A DNA stretch of 63,438 bases from JBOFOR01 sp051654865 (GCA_051654865.1 JBOFYV010000141.1:1-63438); one strand, 5' to 3'; shown: positions 1 to 9,068, numbered from the stretch's first letter. Notes: a model not told the origin generated them from the letters alone. Numbers and translations: made by a program.

Positions 1-16
1 TCAAACTCTCAAATAA
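1..16 (-). rRNA. 16S rRNA, first ~16 nt only (gene runs off left edge)
   Basis: The minus strand ends at the window edge with GAGAGTTTGA, the universal beginning of bacterial 16S rRNA (the region of primer 8F). It is preceded by TTATTT, and the mature 5' end should lie near position 16 by analogy with other Firmicutes. Only the first few bases are in the window. The tandem promoters and long leader just upstream support an rRNA operon transcribed leftward. Confidence 0.88.
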
Positions 17-174
17 AAGTTGTCCATCGCTCAGCTAATCATTATCTGAATATCTGGCTTGGTTGTTTGTGTTTAATTCTTAATAAGAATTATGTTATAT
101 AAATTAACCTACTGTTTAATTTTCAAAGTTCATTTAAGCGATTATATTATCGCACTGTTTTTTCCAACTCATTC

Positions 175-203
175 AGTTTAACAAAGTTTTTTTTATTTGT
201 CAA
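175..203 (-). promoter_or_regulatory. rRNA operon promoter P2
   Basis: On the minus strand, TTGACA (198-203) and TAAACT (175-180) are separated by exactly 17 bases. This is a near-consensus housekeeping sigma promoter. It lies about 160 bases upstream of the inferred 16S start. The transcript would begin near position 168 and include the leader with a CTTTGAAAA box (near 121-130), a motif common in clostridial rRNA leaders. Confidence 0.85.
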
Positions 204-206
204 CTT

Positions 207-260
207 TTTTCTTAAGTTATTTTCTTAAGCTTCTTTTAAGTTGTTTGCCCTTTTCTTAAG
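207..260. repeat. Short repeats of TTTTCTTAAG between the two rRNA promoters
   Basis: The 10-mer TTTTCTTAAG occurs at 207-216, 220-229 and 251-260, with a degenerate copy at 231-240. The repeats fill the space between P1 and P2 of the rRNA operon. Their role is unknown. They could be protein-binding sites or simply slipped AT-rich sequence. Confidence 0.6.
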
Positions 261-270
261 GACAAGTATT

Positions 271-299
271 ACTATACCACCTTAGCTATATGTCGTCAA
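271..299 (-). promoter_or_regulatory. rRNA operon promoter P1
   Basis: On the minus strand, TTGACG (294-299) and TATAGT (271-276) are separated by exactly 17 bases. It lies 96 bases upstream of P2 and gives the tandem P1/P2 arrangement typical of rRNA operons. The DNA upstream (300-350) is rich in A and T tracts that could act as an UP element. Confidence 0.85.
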
Positions 300-430
300 C
301 ATTTTTTTGTTATTTTTTGTATCTTTTTGTAGATAATTGTATTTTTGTAAATAACTCATTTGATGGAATACTATATTTATAATGTGTAACAATATATATA
401 AATTACATTTCTTATAAAGGAGATGATTTT

Positions 431-622
431 ATGACTAGCTTTAATGAGTTAAAAAATTTATATGAGGATGGATATAGATGTATATATCACGACCAATCAA
501 ACAGTAACCATACTGTTTATTTAAAAAACTTTGATAGTGAGCATTCTCAAGTCGTTGAAATCGAAGATGAAAATGAGTTTTCTCAATTTCAAGATTATAT
601 GAATGGTTTAAAGATGTCTTAA
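431..622 (+). CDS. Small protein of unknown function (63 aa)
   Basis: This 63-residue acidic, soluble-looking protein has no signal peptide or membrane segment, and I do not recognise its family. The start is supported by AAAGGAG (416-422) spaced 8 bases from the ATG. A TATAAT at 378-383 may be its -10 element, but no good -35 is visible. A strong terminator follows 14 bases after the stop. It is one of only three plus-strand protein genes in the window and is divergent from the rRNA operon. Clear ribosome binding site and terminator make it very likely real; its function is open. Confidence 0.75.
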   Translation: MTSFNELKNLYEDGYRCIYHDQSNSNHTVYLKNFDSEHSQVVEIEDENEFSQFQDYMNGLKMS

Positions 623-635
623 TTATAAAAATAAA

Positions 636-662
636 AATAAGGAGTGAATAACACTCCTTATT
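636..662. terminator. Bidirectional terminator between two small convergent genes
   Basis: A perfect 11-bp inverted repeat (636-646 with 652-662, 5-base loop) is flanked by A-rich sequence on the left and TTTTGTT on the right. It can end the plus-strand gene at 431 and the minus-strand 39-codon ORF, whose last codon lies inside the stem. Confidence 0.88.
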
Positions 663-777
663 TTGTTACAATTATTTTTTTTATTAATTGTAATAACTCT
701 TCTCTTTCTGAGTCGAGTTTAACTTTTTTATTTTTATATTCTTCAAAGTTAACAATTTTAGTCCTAGATTTTTTCAT
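658..777 (-). CDS. Very small basic protein of unknown function (39 aa)
   Basis: This 39-codon ORF runs from ATG (775-777) to TAA (658-660). It is preceded by AGGAAGTG at 783-790, a good ribosome binding site at normal distance. The product starts MKKSRTKIVNFEEYK and is rich in Lys and Glu, probably one long amphipathic helix. Its stop lies in the terminator shared with the convergent upstream gene. I recognise no family. Ribosome binding site, spacing and terminator position argue for a real gene despite the length. Confidence 0.6.
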   Translation of the reverse strand: MKKSRTKIVNFEEYKNKKVKLDSEREELLQLIKKIIVTK

Positions 778-878
778 CAAATCACTTCCTACTAAAAGAA
801 TTCGCTTCATTTGATAAACATAATAATGAATTGTTTCTGTCCCCTATACTATTTCTATACTATATATCTAATTCCCTT

Positions 879-2030
879 TTATTTAATTTTCCCTTTAATC
901 CAATCTTTTGCTACATCTAATTGTTTTTCTTGATCTTTTTCTTCTATAGTTGGTTTTATCCCTTTTCCGTTTATATAATCACCATTAGGAGTAAAATATT
1001 GAGCAGTAGTTAATTTATAACCAGTTCCATCTTTTAATGATCTAACACTTTGAACTAGCCCTTTACCAAATGTAGTAGTTCCTACAGATATTCCTTCTTC
1101 ATTATCTATAATAGCTCCTGTTAATATCTCTGATGCAGAAGCACTACCTTCATTAGTCAACACCGCCATTGGTAATCCTAATTTATCTTTATCTGATTTT
1201 AGATATTCTGTATTACCTTTATTGTCTTTAGTATATACTATAGTTCCTTCACCTATTAAATCATCCGCTATATCTTTACATATATTTAATAAACCACCTG
1301 GGTTGTCTCTTAAATCTATAACCAAGCCTTTTATTTGCTTTTCTTTTAATCTATTCATTGCACTTTCAAATTCTTTGTATGTATGTTCACTAAACGAAGT
1401 TATTTTTATGTACCCTATATTATCATCTAATACTTCTTCTTTTACTGTTTTAGATACTATTTCATCTCTTTTGACTTTTAAATCCAGTAATTGTTCTCCC
1501 CTTTTTATTGTTAAGTCTACATCTGTACCTTTTTTACCTTTTATAAGACTTATCGCTTCATCTGAATTTTTAGCAGATACAGCCTTACCATCAACTTTCA
1601 GTATTTTATCTCCGGCTTTAATACCTGCTTTTTCTGCTGGAGACCCTTCTATCGGAGCTATTATTGTTATAAGGTCGTCCTCCGATTGAGGGCTTAAATA
1701 TACTCCAATTCCTACAAAAGATCCACTTGTTTGTTCTTTTAGTCTTTCAAACTCATCTACTGTATAATACTGAGAATACGGATCATCCAATCCTGAGAAC
1801 ATTCCTTTTATAGCTCCATCAACTAGTTTTTCATCTAATGGTTTTTGATAAAAATCTTCTTTAACTGCTCCCTCTAAAGCCATCATTTTATTGTACTTTT
1901 TGTAACCTTCATACATATCTTTTGAAACTACTACTCTATTGCCTATAGCTATTTGGAAAGTAGAAGTAAATAACGCTGTAACTATTACCAAGATGACTCC
2001 ATAGACAATAGCTTTTTTCTTTGACATCAT
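879..2030 (-). CDS. Carboxy-terminal processing protease, S41 family (CtpA/CtpB-like)
   Basis: This is a membrane-anchored serine protease of the C-terminal processing family, which cleaves exported proteins or signalling proteins at the cell surface. Counting from the first in-frame ATG (2039), it has one N-terminal transmembrane segment (about 11-30), a PDZ domain (about 108-190) that recognises substrate C-termini, and a catalytic domain. That domain carries the DNPGG loop (245-249), the Ser block GSASASE (298-304) and the Lys motif FGKG (324-327). The GGAG motif directly abuts the ATG at 2039, so translation more likely starts at the ATG at 2030, or the adjacent one at 2027. It is divergent from the cyclo-ligase gene. 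In spore formers CtpB acts in the SpoIVFB/sigma-K checkpoint, but this copy cannot be assigned to that role from sequence alone. Confidence 0.93.
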   Translation of the reverse strand: MMSKKKAIVYGVILVIVTALFTSTFQIAIGNRVVVSKDMYEGYKKYNKMMALEGAVKEDFYQKPLDEKLVDGAIKGMFSGLDDPYSQYYTVDEFERLKEQTSGSFVGIGVYLSPQSEDDLITIIAPIEGSPAEKAGIKAGDKILKVDGKAVSAKNSDEAISLIKGKKGTDVDLTIKRGEQLLDLKVKRDEIVSKTVKEEVLDDNIGYIKITSFSEHTYKEFESAMNRLKEKQIKGLVIDLRDNPGGLLNICKDIADDLIGEGTIVYTKDNKGNTEYLKSDKDKLGLPMAVLTNEGSASASEILTGAIIDNEEGISVGTTTFGKGLVQSVRSLKDGTGYKLTTAQYFTPNGDYINGKGIKPTIEEKDQEKQLDVAKDWIKGKIK

Positions 2031-2190
2031 ATGCTGCATCTCCTTTTTATAATCTATTGTATATTATATGACTAGCTATTCTTTTTATTACCAAATTCCT
2101 TTTGTGTTGATTTAAAGTCATTACTTATACTAAAATTTATATTAGATAGTTTATACCATATTATACCATAACAAAAGGGGTAGATTAAAA

Positions 2191-2763
2191 ATGAAAAAAG
2201 AATTTAGGAAAAACGTAATAAATAATAGAAAGAATCAATCTTCAAAATTCATCTCTCAAAATTCTTCAATTATTACTGATAAACTTTTATCTATGGATTG
2301 TGTTAAAAAAGCTAAAACTATTATGCTCTATCTAGATTTTAATAATGAAGTTCAAACTACCGAACTTGTAAATAAGCTTCTATGTCTCAATAAGATAGTA
2401 GCATCACCTATAACAATAATGGATACAAGAGAACTTATACCTTCTAAGATCACAAATCTGAAAGATGGAATAAGTATAGGAGCCTACGGAATAAGAGAAC
2501 CTAAAAAAGAATACTCTCCTGAAATTAATATTGAAGATATAGATATTGTTATAGTTCCTGCTGTCGCTTATGATGAAGATTGCTATAGATTAGGATATGG
2601 TGGCGGATTCTATGATAGATTCCTTCAAAAACTTAGAGACGATGCAATCACAATAGGCATTGCCTTCGATCTACAAGTTTTCAACTCCGTACCTAAAGAA
2701 AATCACGACGCTCAACTGGATTACATAGTTACTGAAACTAGATTGCTGACTCCATCTAAGTAA
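2191..2763 (+). CDS. 5-formyltetrahydrofolate cyclo-ligase
   Basis: The enzyme converts 5-formyl-THF to 5,10-methenyl-THF using ATP, returning the stored folate to one-carbon metabolism. The 190-residue length is normal. The family signature GYGGGFYDRFL near residues 143-153 binds the nucleotide and folate, and the basic N-terminus (KKEFRKNVINNRK) matches the usual start. AAAGGGG lies upstream of the ATG. A strong terminator shared with the convergent Lon-like protease gene follows at once. Confidence 0.95.
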   Translation: MKKEFRKNVINNRKNQSSKFISQNSSIITDKLLSMDCVKKAKTIMLYLDFNNEVQTTELVNKLLCLNKIVASPITIMDTRELIPSKITNLKDGISIGAYGIREPKKEYSPEINIEDIDIVIVPAVAYDEDCYRLGYGGGFYDRFLQKLRDDAITIGIAFDLQVFNSVPKENHDAQLDYIVTETRLLTPSK

Positions 2764-2772
2764 TACTTAAAT

Positions 2773-2809
2773 AAAAGTATTCTTAGCTTTAAACACTAAG
2801 AATACTTTT
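2773..2809. terminator. Bidirectional terminator
   Basis: A perfect 14-bp inverted repeat (2773-2786 with 2796-2809) has a 9-base loop and A/T tracts on both sides. It can end the plus-strand cyclo-ligase gene and the minus-strand Lon-like protease gene. Confidence 0.9.
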
Positions 2810-2813
2810 AAAA

Positions 2814-5270
2814 TTATTTTATTTCTATGTCTTTTTTATTATCACCTTTCTTTGTATCTTCTTTATCGATTTTTTTCTTTGTATCATCATCTTTTTCTTT
2901 ATCCTCTTTATCTAGCATTCTATATTTTTCAAGTTTTTCATTAACTGCCTTATCTATATCTTGTACCGTTTTTCCAGTAAGTATTTCTAGGCCTTCTTCT
3001 ATACTTGATATTGCATATATATTAAACTGTCCTTCCTTTACAGCTTGAACAACTTCATCTTTAAGCAATAAATTTTTAACATTTTGTATAGGCATTAATA
3101 TACCTTGATTACCTGTAAATCCTTTTATTTTGCATACATCAAAGAATCCTTCTATTTTTTGATTTATTCCACCTATAGGTTGTATTTCTCCTTTTTGACT
3201 TACAGAACCAGTTACTGCTATATGTTGTTTTATCGGTATCTCTGCAATACTAGATATAATTGCATATAACTCTGTACTAGATGCACTATCACCATCTACC
3301 CCATTGTAGTTTTGTTCAAACGTTATAGATGTTGTAATAGATAATGGTTTTTCTTTTCCATACCTAGCACCTAAGTATCCACTTAAAATTAAAACGCCTT
3401 TGTCATGTATGCTACCACTTTGCTTAATTTCTCTCTCTATATTTATTACTCCACTTCTTCCTTTATAAGTAGATGCTGTGATTTTAGATGGCTTACCAAA
3501 AGAATATTCTCCTGTACCCATTACTGCTAATCCATTTATTTGACCAACCTTTTCACCTTCTATATCTATTAGCAATGTTCCATCTTTAAACATCTCATTT
3601 AACTTTTCTTCATATTTATTACTTCTATATATTTTTTGGTCTATAGCCTTTTGAACATCTTCTTTCGTTACATATTGATTCTTATCATCACTAACAGCAT
3701 CAGCTTCATATACTAATTCCACAATTTTATTTAGTCTAGCTGTAAGCTTATCTTTACTATCACTCATTCTAGTACTATATTCAATTATTTTTTCTACTGC
3801 AGACTTTTCAAAATGTTTTAGATTTTCTTGATTACATTTATTCGCTATTAATTGCACTGTTTTAGCTATATTCTCTTTGCTTTTATCCATTTCAATATCA
3901 AAATCTGCCATTATCTTAAATAAATTTCTAAAATCTTCTTCATATGCATAAAGCATACTATAGAAGTATCCATCCCCAACTAGTATTACTTTTATATCTA
4001 AATCTATAGGGTCTGGCTTTAATGTAGATGTTACTAAATATCCATACTGCTTATTTAATGATTCTATTGATATTTTACCTGTTTTTAATGTTCTTTTCAG
4101 GCAGTCCCAAGAAAATGCATTGGTTAATAAATCTTTTACGTTTATTATTAGATACCCACCATTAGCTTTATGTAAAGATCCTGGTTTTATTTCCATAAAA
4201 CTAGTTGTCATAGCTCCTATTTCATTCTTGTATTCTATTGACCCTGTAAGATTGTAATAAGTAGGATTACTTTCCATTATAATATTACATTCTTCACATT
4301 CACTGTTATCTATAAATAGATTCACTTTGTATTTATTGAATATTTTATCATCATTTTTAGGAGACATTATACCTAACATAGCCATAGGATTTTGTTTGTG
4401 GTCATCTTCATCTACCTTAAACTTAGATATATTATTTACTATGTCATTGCATAAATCATTTATATACTTTTCAACTTTTTCATCTTTTCCATATTTATTT
4501 AATAAGTATTGGCCATAGAAACCAACTAAGCTTCTTCCTACATTTCTATCTAGCTCTTCATTTTTATTCTTATAATTTTCTTCACATAGTTTTATTCTAT
4601 CTATGTAGTCCTTGCTATCTTGATTTAACTTCAATCCGTCTTCTCTTAGTTTTTTAACTTCTATTGCTGTTAAAGAACCTAACTCATCTTCTTTCATAAG
4701 AGTTCCATCTTCTTTTACAGGAACACTCATTAATCCTCTTTCTGTTACTTGGAACTTAAACCCTCTTGGTTTAGAAAACTCATTTAGTTCTTCTATTATT
4801 TTTTGAATATTATTTTCTAACTCAGTCATTAACAATCTACTATGGTATTCGTACTCTTTTGTATTAAATATCTTTGGTATTTCAAATTTCAATTTATCTA
4901 TAATGTCTTCGATATCTTTTTTGAATATTTTACCTTCGCCCACTTTAAATGATAAAGCTGTGGGTTCATTAGCGTTTTTGAAATTATTTACATATATCCA
5001 GTCTTTTAAATTTTCATTTCTTTTGCCATATTTTTTTATTAAAGTATATGTGTAAGTGGTTCTTCCAGTCCCACTTGATCCAGCTACATAAATGTTATAG
5101 CCTTTTTGTTTCATCTTAAGACCAAATTCTATAGCCTCTACAGCTCTATTTTGACCTATAATTTCTTTTACAGGTGTTATTTCTTCTGTAGTATTAAAAT
5201 TTACTCCATCTAAAGATAGTTTACACTTTAAATCTTCTATATTTACTTTATATTTATCTATATTCAACAT
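2814..5270 (-). CDS. Lon-like ATP-dependent protease (S16, YcbZ/LonC type)
   Basis: This 818-residue AAA+ protease has no long N-terminal substrate domain of the classical Lon kind. The Walker A loop GSSGTGRTT lies at 64-72, with Arg where Lys is usual in classical Lon. A coiled-coil insert follows (about 130-270), then a Walker B region near KANGGYLII. The C-terminal S16 protease domain has catalytic Ser662 (GDSASS) and Lys705 (GGINQK). The last 35 residues are an unusual Lys/Asp/Glu-rich tail. GAGGTG precedes the ATG. It lies downstream of a PrcB-like gene on the same strand, separated by a terminator. The substrate is unknown. Confidence 0.92.
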   Translation of the reverse strand: MLNIDKYKVNIEDLKCKLSLDGVNFNTTEEITPVKEIIGQNRAVEAIEFGLKMKQKGYNIYVAGSSGTGRTTYTYTLIKKYGKRNENLKDWIYVNNFKNANEPTALSFKVGEGKIFKKDIEDIIDKLKFEIPKIFNTKEYEYHSRLLMTELENNIQKIIEELNEFSKPRGFKFQVTERGLMSVPVKEDGTLMKEDELGSLTAIEVKKLREDGLKLNQDSKDYIDRIKLCEENYKNKNEELDRNVGRSLVGFYGQYLLNKYGKDEKVEKYINDLCNDIVNNISKFKVDEDDHKQNPMAMLGIMSPKNDDKIFNKYKVNLFIDNSECEECNIIMESNPTYYNLTGSIEYKNEIGAMTTSFMEIKPGSLHKANGGYLIINVKDLLTNAFSWDCLKRTLKTGKISIESLNKQYGYLVTSTLKPDPIDLDIKVILVGDGYFYSMLYAYEEDFRNLFKIMADFDIEMDKSKENIAKTVQLIANKCNQENLKHFEKSAVEKIIEYSTRMSDSKDKLTARLNKIVELVYEADAVSDDKNQYVTKEDVQKAIDQKIYRSNKYEEKLNEMFKDGTLLIDIEGEKVGQINGLAVMGTGEYSFGKPSKITASTYKGRSGVINIEREIKQSGSIHDKGVLILSGYLGARYGKEKPLSITTSITFEQNYNGVDGDSASSTELYAIISSIAEIPIKQHIAVTGSVSQKGEIQPIGGINQKIEGFFDVCKIKGFTGNQGILMPIQNVKNLLLKDEVVQAVKEGQFNIYAISSIEEGLEILTGKTVQDIDKAVNEKLEKYRMLDKEDKEKDDDTKKKIDKEDTKKGDNKKDIEIK

Positions 5271-5345
5271 TAATTCACCTCGGGGTATTATTTTACTTTC
5301 TATTTTTCCCTATTCTATGGAAAAAAATTAGTAAAACAAAATAAA

Positions 5346-5381
5346 AATCCTATAATAACAATAAATTTGTTTTACAGGATT
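5346..5381 (-). terminator. Terminator of the PrcB-like gene
   Basis: A 10-bp stem with one G.U pair (5372-5381 with 5346-5355) is followed in the leftward direction by TTTATTTTGTTTT. It separates the PrcB-like gene from the Lon-like protease gene. Confidence 0.7.
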
Positions 5382-5423
5382 CTTATTTTTACTATATGTA
5401 AACTAGATAAGTGAATCGAATTT

Positions 5424-5852
5424 CTATTTTTCTTCTATTGTTGTACTAAGTTCTATTCTATCTGGCAATTCTACTAAATTTGTTTCTACTACTATGTACG
5501 GGTATGACTTTTCCTTATCTTTATATGTAGCTTTAACTTTCATTACACTTTTATCTTCTTCTTTAACTATATCAATTTTATCCATTTCTATACCATACTC
5601 ATTATTATTACCTCTAGTCACTATTACATATATTTTATTGTCTAGTTTAACAGCTAAAGCTCTTTCTTCATTAACGTATTTGTCCATCATATCTAATATT
5701 TTATCTGGTATAGCCTCCCTCTGAACCATTGTATAGTCTACAGGTTTAGATTTTTCATTCATCATATTTGGTATAAATATAAACCCACCTATTATAAGTG
5801 CTAGTACTATTACACCATATATAACTCCTTTGATATTAAATTTTATTTTCAC
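5424..5852 (-). CDS. Exported or membrane-anchored protein with a PrcB-like C-terminal domain
   Basis: The protein has an N-terminal hydrophobic anchor (about residues 7-27) and an extracytoplasmic domain of about 110 residues. That domain resembles the PrcB C-terminal domain: the sequence KIYVIVTRG, then alternating beta strands, then SYPYIVVETN. PrcB was described as a subunit of a protease complex. GGAGGTGA lies four bases upstream of a GTG at 5850-5852, so I place the start there (142 aa) rather than at an upstream ATG at 5894. Role and partner are unknown; association with a protease is an inference from the family name only. Confidence 0.7.
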   Translation of the reverse strand: MKIKFNIKGVIYGVIVLALIIGGFIFIPNMMNEKSKPVDYTMVQREAIPDKILDMMDKYVNEERALAVKLDNKIYVIVTRGNNNEYGIEMDKIDIVKEEDKSVMKVKATYKDKEKSYPYIVVETNLVELPDRIELSTTIEEK

Positions 5853-5973
5853 ACAATCACCTCCATCTAATTTATATATATGAAACTTATACAAACCTTA
5901 GAAGAATAATTGTTAGGATATTTTTTTTAATACTATACATACTAATTTATAGAAATAAATTTGGAGGTAAAAT

Positions 5974-7191
5974 ATGAAAATACAATACGTTCAAGGTAAA
6001 CCTATCTTTACAGCTATTAACAAAGAAAAAAGGCAATTTAATTATCTTGATTCAGATATAGAAACTGATGTATGTATAATAGGTGGAGGAGTTACAGGTT
6101 GTATTGCAGGATATTATTTTTCAAAAAATAAAATTCCTACTACAATAATTGAACAAAAAAGAATTGCTCATTTGAGTACCAGTGTCACTACATCTTTATT
6201 ACAATATGAACTAGATGATAATCTAAATGAGTTAACAGAACATACCACTTTAGAAAAAGCTATTAAATCTTATACGCTTGGTTTAAAAGCATTAGATGAA
6301 CTAGATAATTTTATAAATCTCTACGGAAACGAGTGCCTTTATGAAAAGAAAGATACTCTTCTTTATACGGCTAAAGATAACGAAATAAAGGCTATCAAGA
6401 ATGAATTTGACTTAAGATTGCAAAATGGATTCAACGTGGAGTACATAGATAAAAATACCTCTCCTTTTAGCTTTAATCTAAAGGCCGGGGTAATCGCTAA
6501 AGATGGTGGTGCTCAATTAGACCCATTTAAGTTTACTCATCAGTTAATAAAAACATCAGAAACTTTTGGACTTAAAGCATTTGAAAATACAAAGGCAATA
6601 AAAGTAGACTATTGTACTGATGGTGCAGAAATAACAACTGAATTCGGATACAAAATAAAATGTAAAAAAGTAATAGTAGCTACAGGATACAATACAAACT
6701 TGTTTACAAAAAGAAATTTTGCAACTATGACAACTACATTTAATGTGGCAACAAAGCCGGTAAGTAATTTCGATGGTTGGGACAATAAAATATTAATCAG
6801 AGATAATGAAGATCCCTATAATTATCTTCGTACTACTCCTGACAACAGATTAATAATCGGTGGAGAAGATATTAGTTTTTTACCTGGCATTTTCGATAAA
6901 GATATGGCTAATATAAAATATGACATCTTAGAAAATAGACTAAAGTCTATGTTTTCTTATATAAATAATATTAGAGTTGATTATAGGTATTGTGGAGCCT
7001 TTGCATCCACTCCTGATAACTTAGGATTTATAGGTCCTGATCCAAATCATCCTAATCTTTGGTATTGTTTAGGATATGGAGCTAACGGTATATTATTTGC
7101 TATATTAGGCGGACTTTGGTTATCTAATTTGTATCTTGGAAATAAAGATAAAGATATGGATTTATTTAAGGTGGATCGATTTGATAAATAA
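5974..7191 (+). CDS. FAD-dependent oxidoreductase of the DAO (glycine oxidase-like) family
   Basis: This 405-residue flavoprotein has the Rossmann dinucleotide motif IIGGGVTG (residues 35-42) and a second conserved region near the C-terminus (LGFIGPDP ... LGYGANGILFA) that closes over FAD in the DAO fold. The family oxidises amines, imino acids or related small molecules; the substrate cannot be told. There is no Rieske domain after the DAO domain, unlike some relatives. GGAGG precedes the ATG by a normal distance. It is monocistronic, ended by a terminator shared with transketolase. Confidence 0.85.
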   Translation: MKIQYVQGKPIFTAINKEKRQFNYLDSDIETDVCIIGGGVTGCIAGYYFSKNKIPTTIIEQKRIAHLSTSVTTSLLQYELDDNLNELTEHTTLEKAIKSYTLGLKALDELDNFINLYGNECLYEKKDTLLYTAKDNEIKAIKNEFDLRLQNGFNVEYIDKNTSPFSFNLKAGVIAKDGGAQLDPFKFTHQLIKTSETFGLKAFENTKAIKVDYCTDGAEITTEFGYKIKCKKVIVATGYNTNLFTKRNFATMTTTFNVATKPVSNFDGWDNKILIRDNEDPYNYLRTTPDNRLIIGGEDISFLPGIFDKDMANIKYDILENRLKSMFSYINNIRVDYRYCGAFASTPDNLGFIGPDPNHPNLWYCLGYGANGILFAILGGLWLSNLYLGNKDKDMDLFKVDRFDK

Positions 7192-7203
7192 CTATTTATA
7201 AAT

Positions 7204-7240
7204 AAAAAGATATAGATTCAATAAGAATCTATATCTTTTT
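7204..7240. terminator. Bidirectional terminator
   Basis: A perfect 16-bp inverted repeat (7204-7219 with 7225-7240, 5-base loop) is bounded by A and T tracts. It serves the convergent oxidoreductase and transketolase genes. Confidence 0.9.
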
Positions 7241-7244
7241 ATTA

Positions 7245-8180
7245 TTATTTTTTAGTTATTGCTTCTTTTGTAGCCTTAACTATATCATCCGCTGTTAAGC
7301 CGAATTTTTTCAATAATTCTGCAGGTGTTCCAGATTCTCCAAACACATCTTTAACCCCTACTTTTTTAACCACTACAGGGCATTCTTCACTTACAACTTC
7401 ACTTACTGCAGAACCTAAACCACCTATAACGCTATGCTCTTCAGCTGTTATTATAGCTTTAGTTTCTTTAGCAGCTTTTATTATTAATTCTCTATCTATA
7501 GGTTTTATAGTAGACATATTTATAACTCTAACATCTAAACCTTCTGATTTTAAAGTTTCTGCTGCTTGTATCGCTTCGTATACCATTATTCCACAAGCTA
7601 TTATTGTAGCATCATTACCGCCTCTAACAACTGCACCTTTTCCTATTTCAAACTTGTAGTTTTCATCAAATATCGTTGGTACAGCACTTCTTCCTAAACG
7701 AACATACATAGGACCATAAACCCTAGCTGCTTCTAATATCATTTGTTCAGCTTCTATACCATCTGCAGGTACTAAAACTGTCATATTAGGTACAGCTCTC
7801 ATTATAGCCATATCTTCTATACTTTCATGAGATGCACCATCTTCTCCTACTGTAATTCCAGCGTGAGTTGCACATATTTTAACATTTAGTTTTGGATATG
7901 CTACTGAGTTTCTTATTATTTCAAATGCTCTACCTGTAGCAAACATAGCAAAACTACTTGCAAAAGGTATTTTACCAGCTGTAGCTAAACCACAAGCTGC
8001 CCCTATTAAGTTTTGCTCTGCTATACCCATATTGAAGAATCTATTTGGGTAAGCCTTGTAGAAATCATTTGTTTTAGTAGACTTAGATAAGTCAGCATCT
8101 AATACTACGACTTTTTCATTTGTTTGTCCTAACTTTACTAATGCTTTTCCGTAAGCATCTCTAGTTGCTATATTACTCAT
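7245..8180 (-). CDS. Transketolase, C-terminal subunit
   Basis: This is the pyrimidine-binding half of transketolase, which moves two-carbon ketol units in the non-oxidative pentose phosphate pathway. It contains the GIAEQNL motif, whose Glu activates thiamine diphosphate, and the following FASSFAMFATGRA segment. The 311-residue length is standard for split transketolases. The ATG overlaps the end of the N-terminal subunit gene by 8 bases, with GGGGGTG upstream, indicating translational coupling. The two products form the active heteromer. The 1-deoxyxylulose-phosphate synthase family shares these motifs but is not normally split. Confidence 0.95.
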   Translation of the reverse strand: MSNIATRDAYGKALVKLGQTNEKVVVLDADLSKSTKTNDFYKAYPNRFFNMGIAEQNLIGAACGLATAGKIPFASSFAMFATGRAFEIIRNSVAYPKLNVKICATHAGITVGEDGASHESIEDMAIMRAVPNMTVLVPADGIEAEQMILEAARVYGPMYVRLGRSAVPTIFDENYKFEIGKGAVVRGGNDATIIACGIMVYEAIQAAETLKSEGLDVRVINMSTIKPIDRELIIKAAKETKAIITAEEHSVIGGLGSAVSEVVSEECPVVVKKVGVKDVFGESGTPAELLKKFGLTADDIVKATKEAITKK

Positions 8181-9000
8181 TATCTACACCCCCTAGTTCT
8201 ACTAAAGCTTTTTCTAAATCGTTGTCTGACGGAGCAGTTCCATGCCATCCAGCTTCATTTTCCATAAATGATACACCTTTACCTTTTATAGTTTTAGCAA
8301 CTATCATTGTAGGTTTTCCTACAGTTTCTTTTGCCATATCTAAAGCTGCAAATATTTGATCAAAATCATGACCATCTATTTCTATTACATTCCATCCAAA
8401 AGCTTTAAATTTATCTACTATTGGTCCTATGTTCATTACAGTTTCAGTTGCACCATCTATTTGAAGACCGTTATAGTCTAAAAATGCAACCATATTATCA
8501 AGCTTATAGTGAGCAGCACTCATTGCAGCTTCCCAAACTATACCTTCTTGAACTTCTCCATCTCCAAGTACAGTGTATACTCTCCATGGTGCATTATCTA
8601 ATTTAGATGCCATTGCCATTCCACATGCAACAGAGAACCCTTGTCCTAAAGATCCCGTTGACATTTCAACTCCTGGAGTTCCTTTCATATCTGGATGACC
8701 TTGTAACATTCTTCCGATTTTTCTTAATCCTTTTAATTCTTCTCTATCAAAATAACCTTTTTGAGCTAATGTTGCATATAATACTGGTGCAGCATGCCCT
8801 TTTGATAAAACAAATCTATCTCTATCTTCCATTTTACAATTATTAGGATCTATATTCATTTCATCGAAATAAAGAGCTGTTAATATTTCAACTGCTGATA
8901 ATGACCCTCCTGGATGTCCAGATTTAGAACCATGTATCATAGAGACTATATCTTTTCTTATAGCGCGTGTAATCTCATTTAATCCTTTATGGTCTCTCAT
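8173..9000 (-). CDS. Transketolase, N-terminal subunit
   Basis: This is the diphosphate-binding half of split transketolase (275 aa). The TPP motif starts with GDG at 146-148 and ends at Asn177. His29 in SGHPGG and the SKGHAAP motif (66-72) are the usual active-site positions. AGGAGGT precedes the ATG. The gene forms a two-gene operon with the C-terminal subunit and has its own upstream region with a conspicuous palindrome. Confidence 0.95.
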   Translation of the reverse strand: MRDHKGLNEITRAIRKDIVSMIHGSKSGHPGGSLSAVEILTALYFDEMNIDPNNCKMEDRDRFVLSKGHAAPVLYATLAQKGYFDREELKGLRKIGRMLQGHPDMKGTPGVEMSTGSLGQGFSVACGMAMASKLDNAPWRVYTVLGDGEVQEGIVWEAAMSAAHYKLDNMVAFLDYNGLQIDGATETVMNIGPIVDKFKAFGWNVIEIDGHDFDQIFAALDMAKETVGKPTMIVAKTIKGKGVSFMENEAGWHGTAPSDNDLEKALVELGGVDNE

Positions 9001-9068
9001 GTAATTACCTCCTGTGTTTGTAAAGTAAAGTTACTATTATGTAGTGTACTTATTTTTTATCACATATT

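Noticed and set aside
1222..1689. 155-codon plus-strand ORF opposite the S41 protease
   Set aside because: Antisense shadow of a conserved gene, without a start signal.
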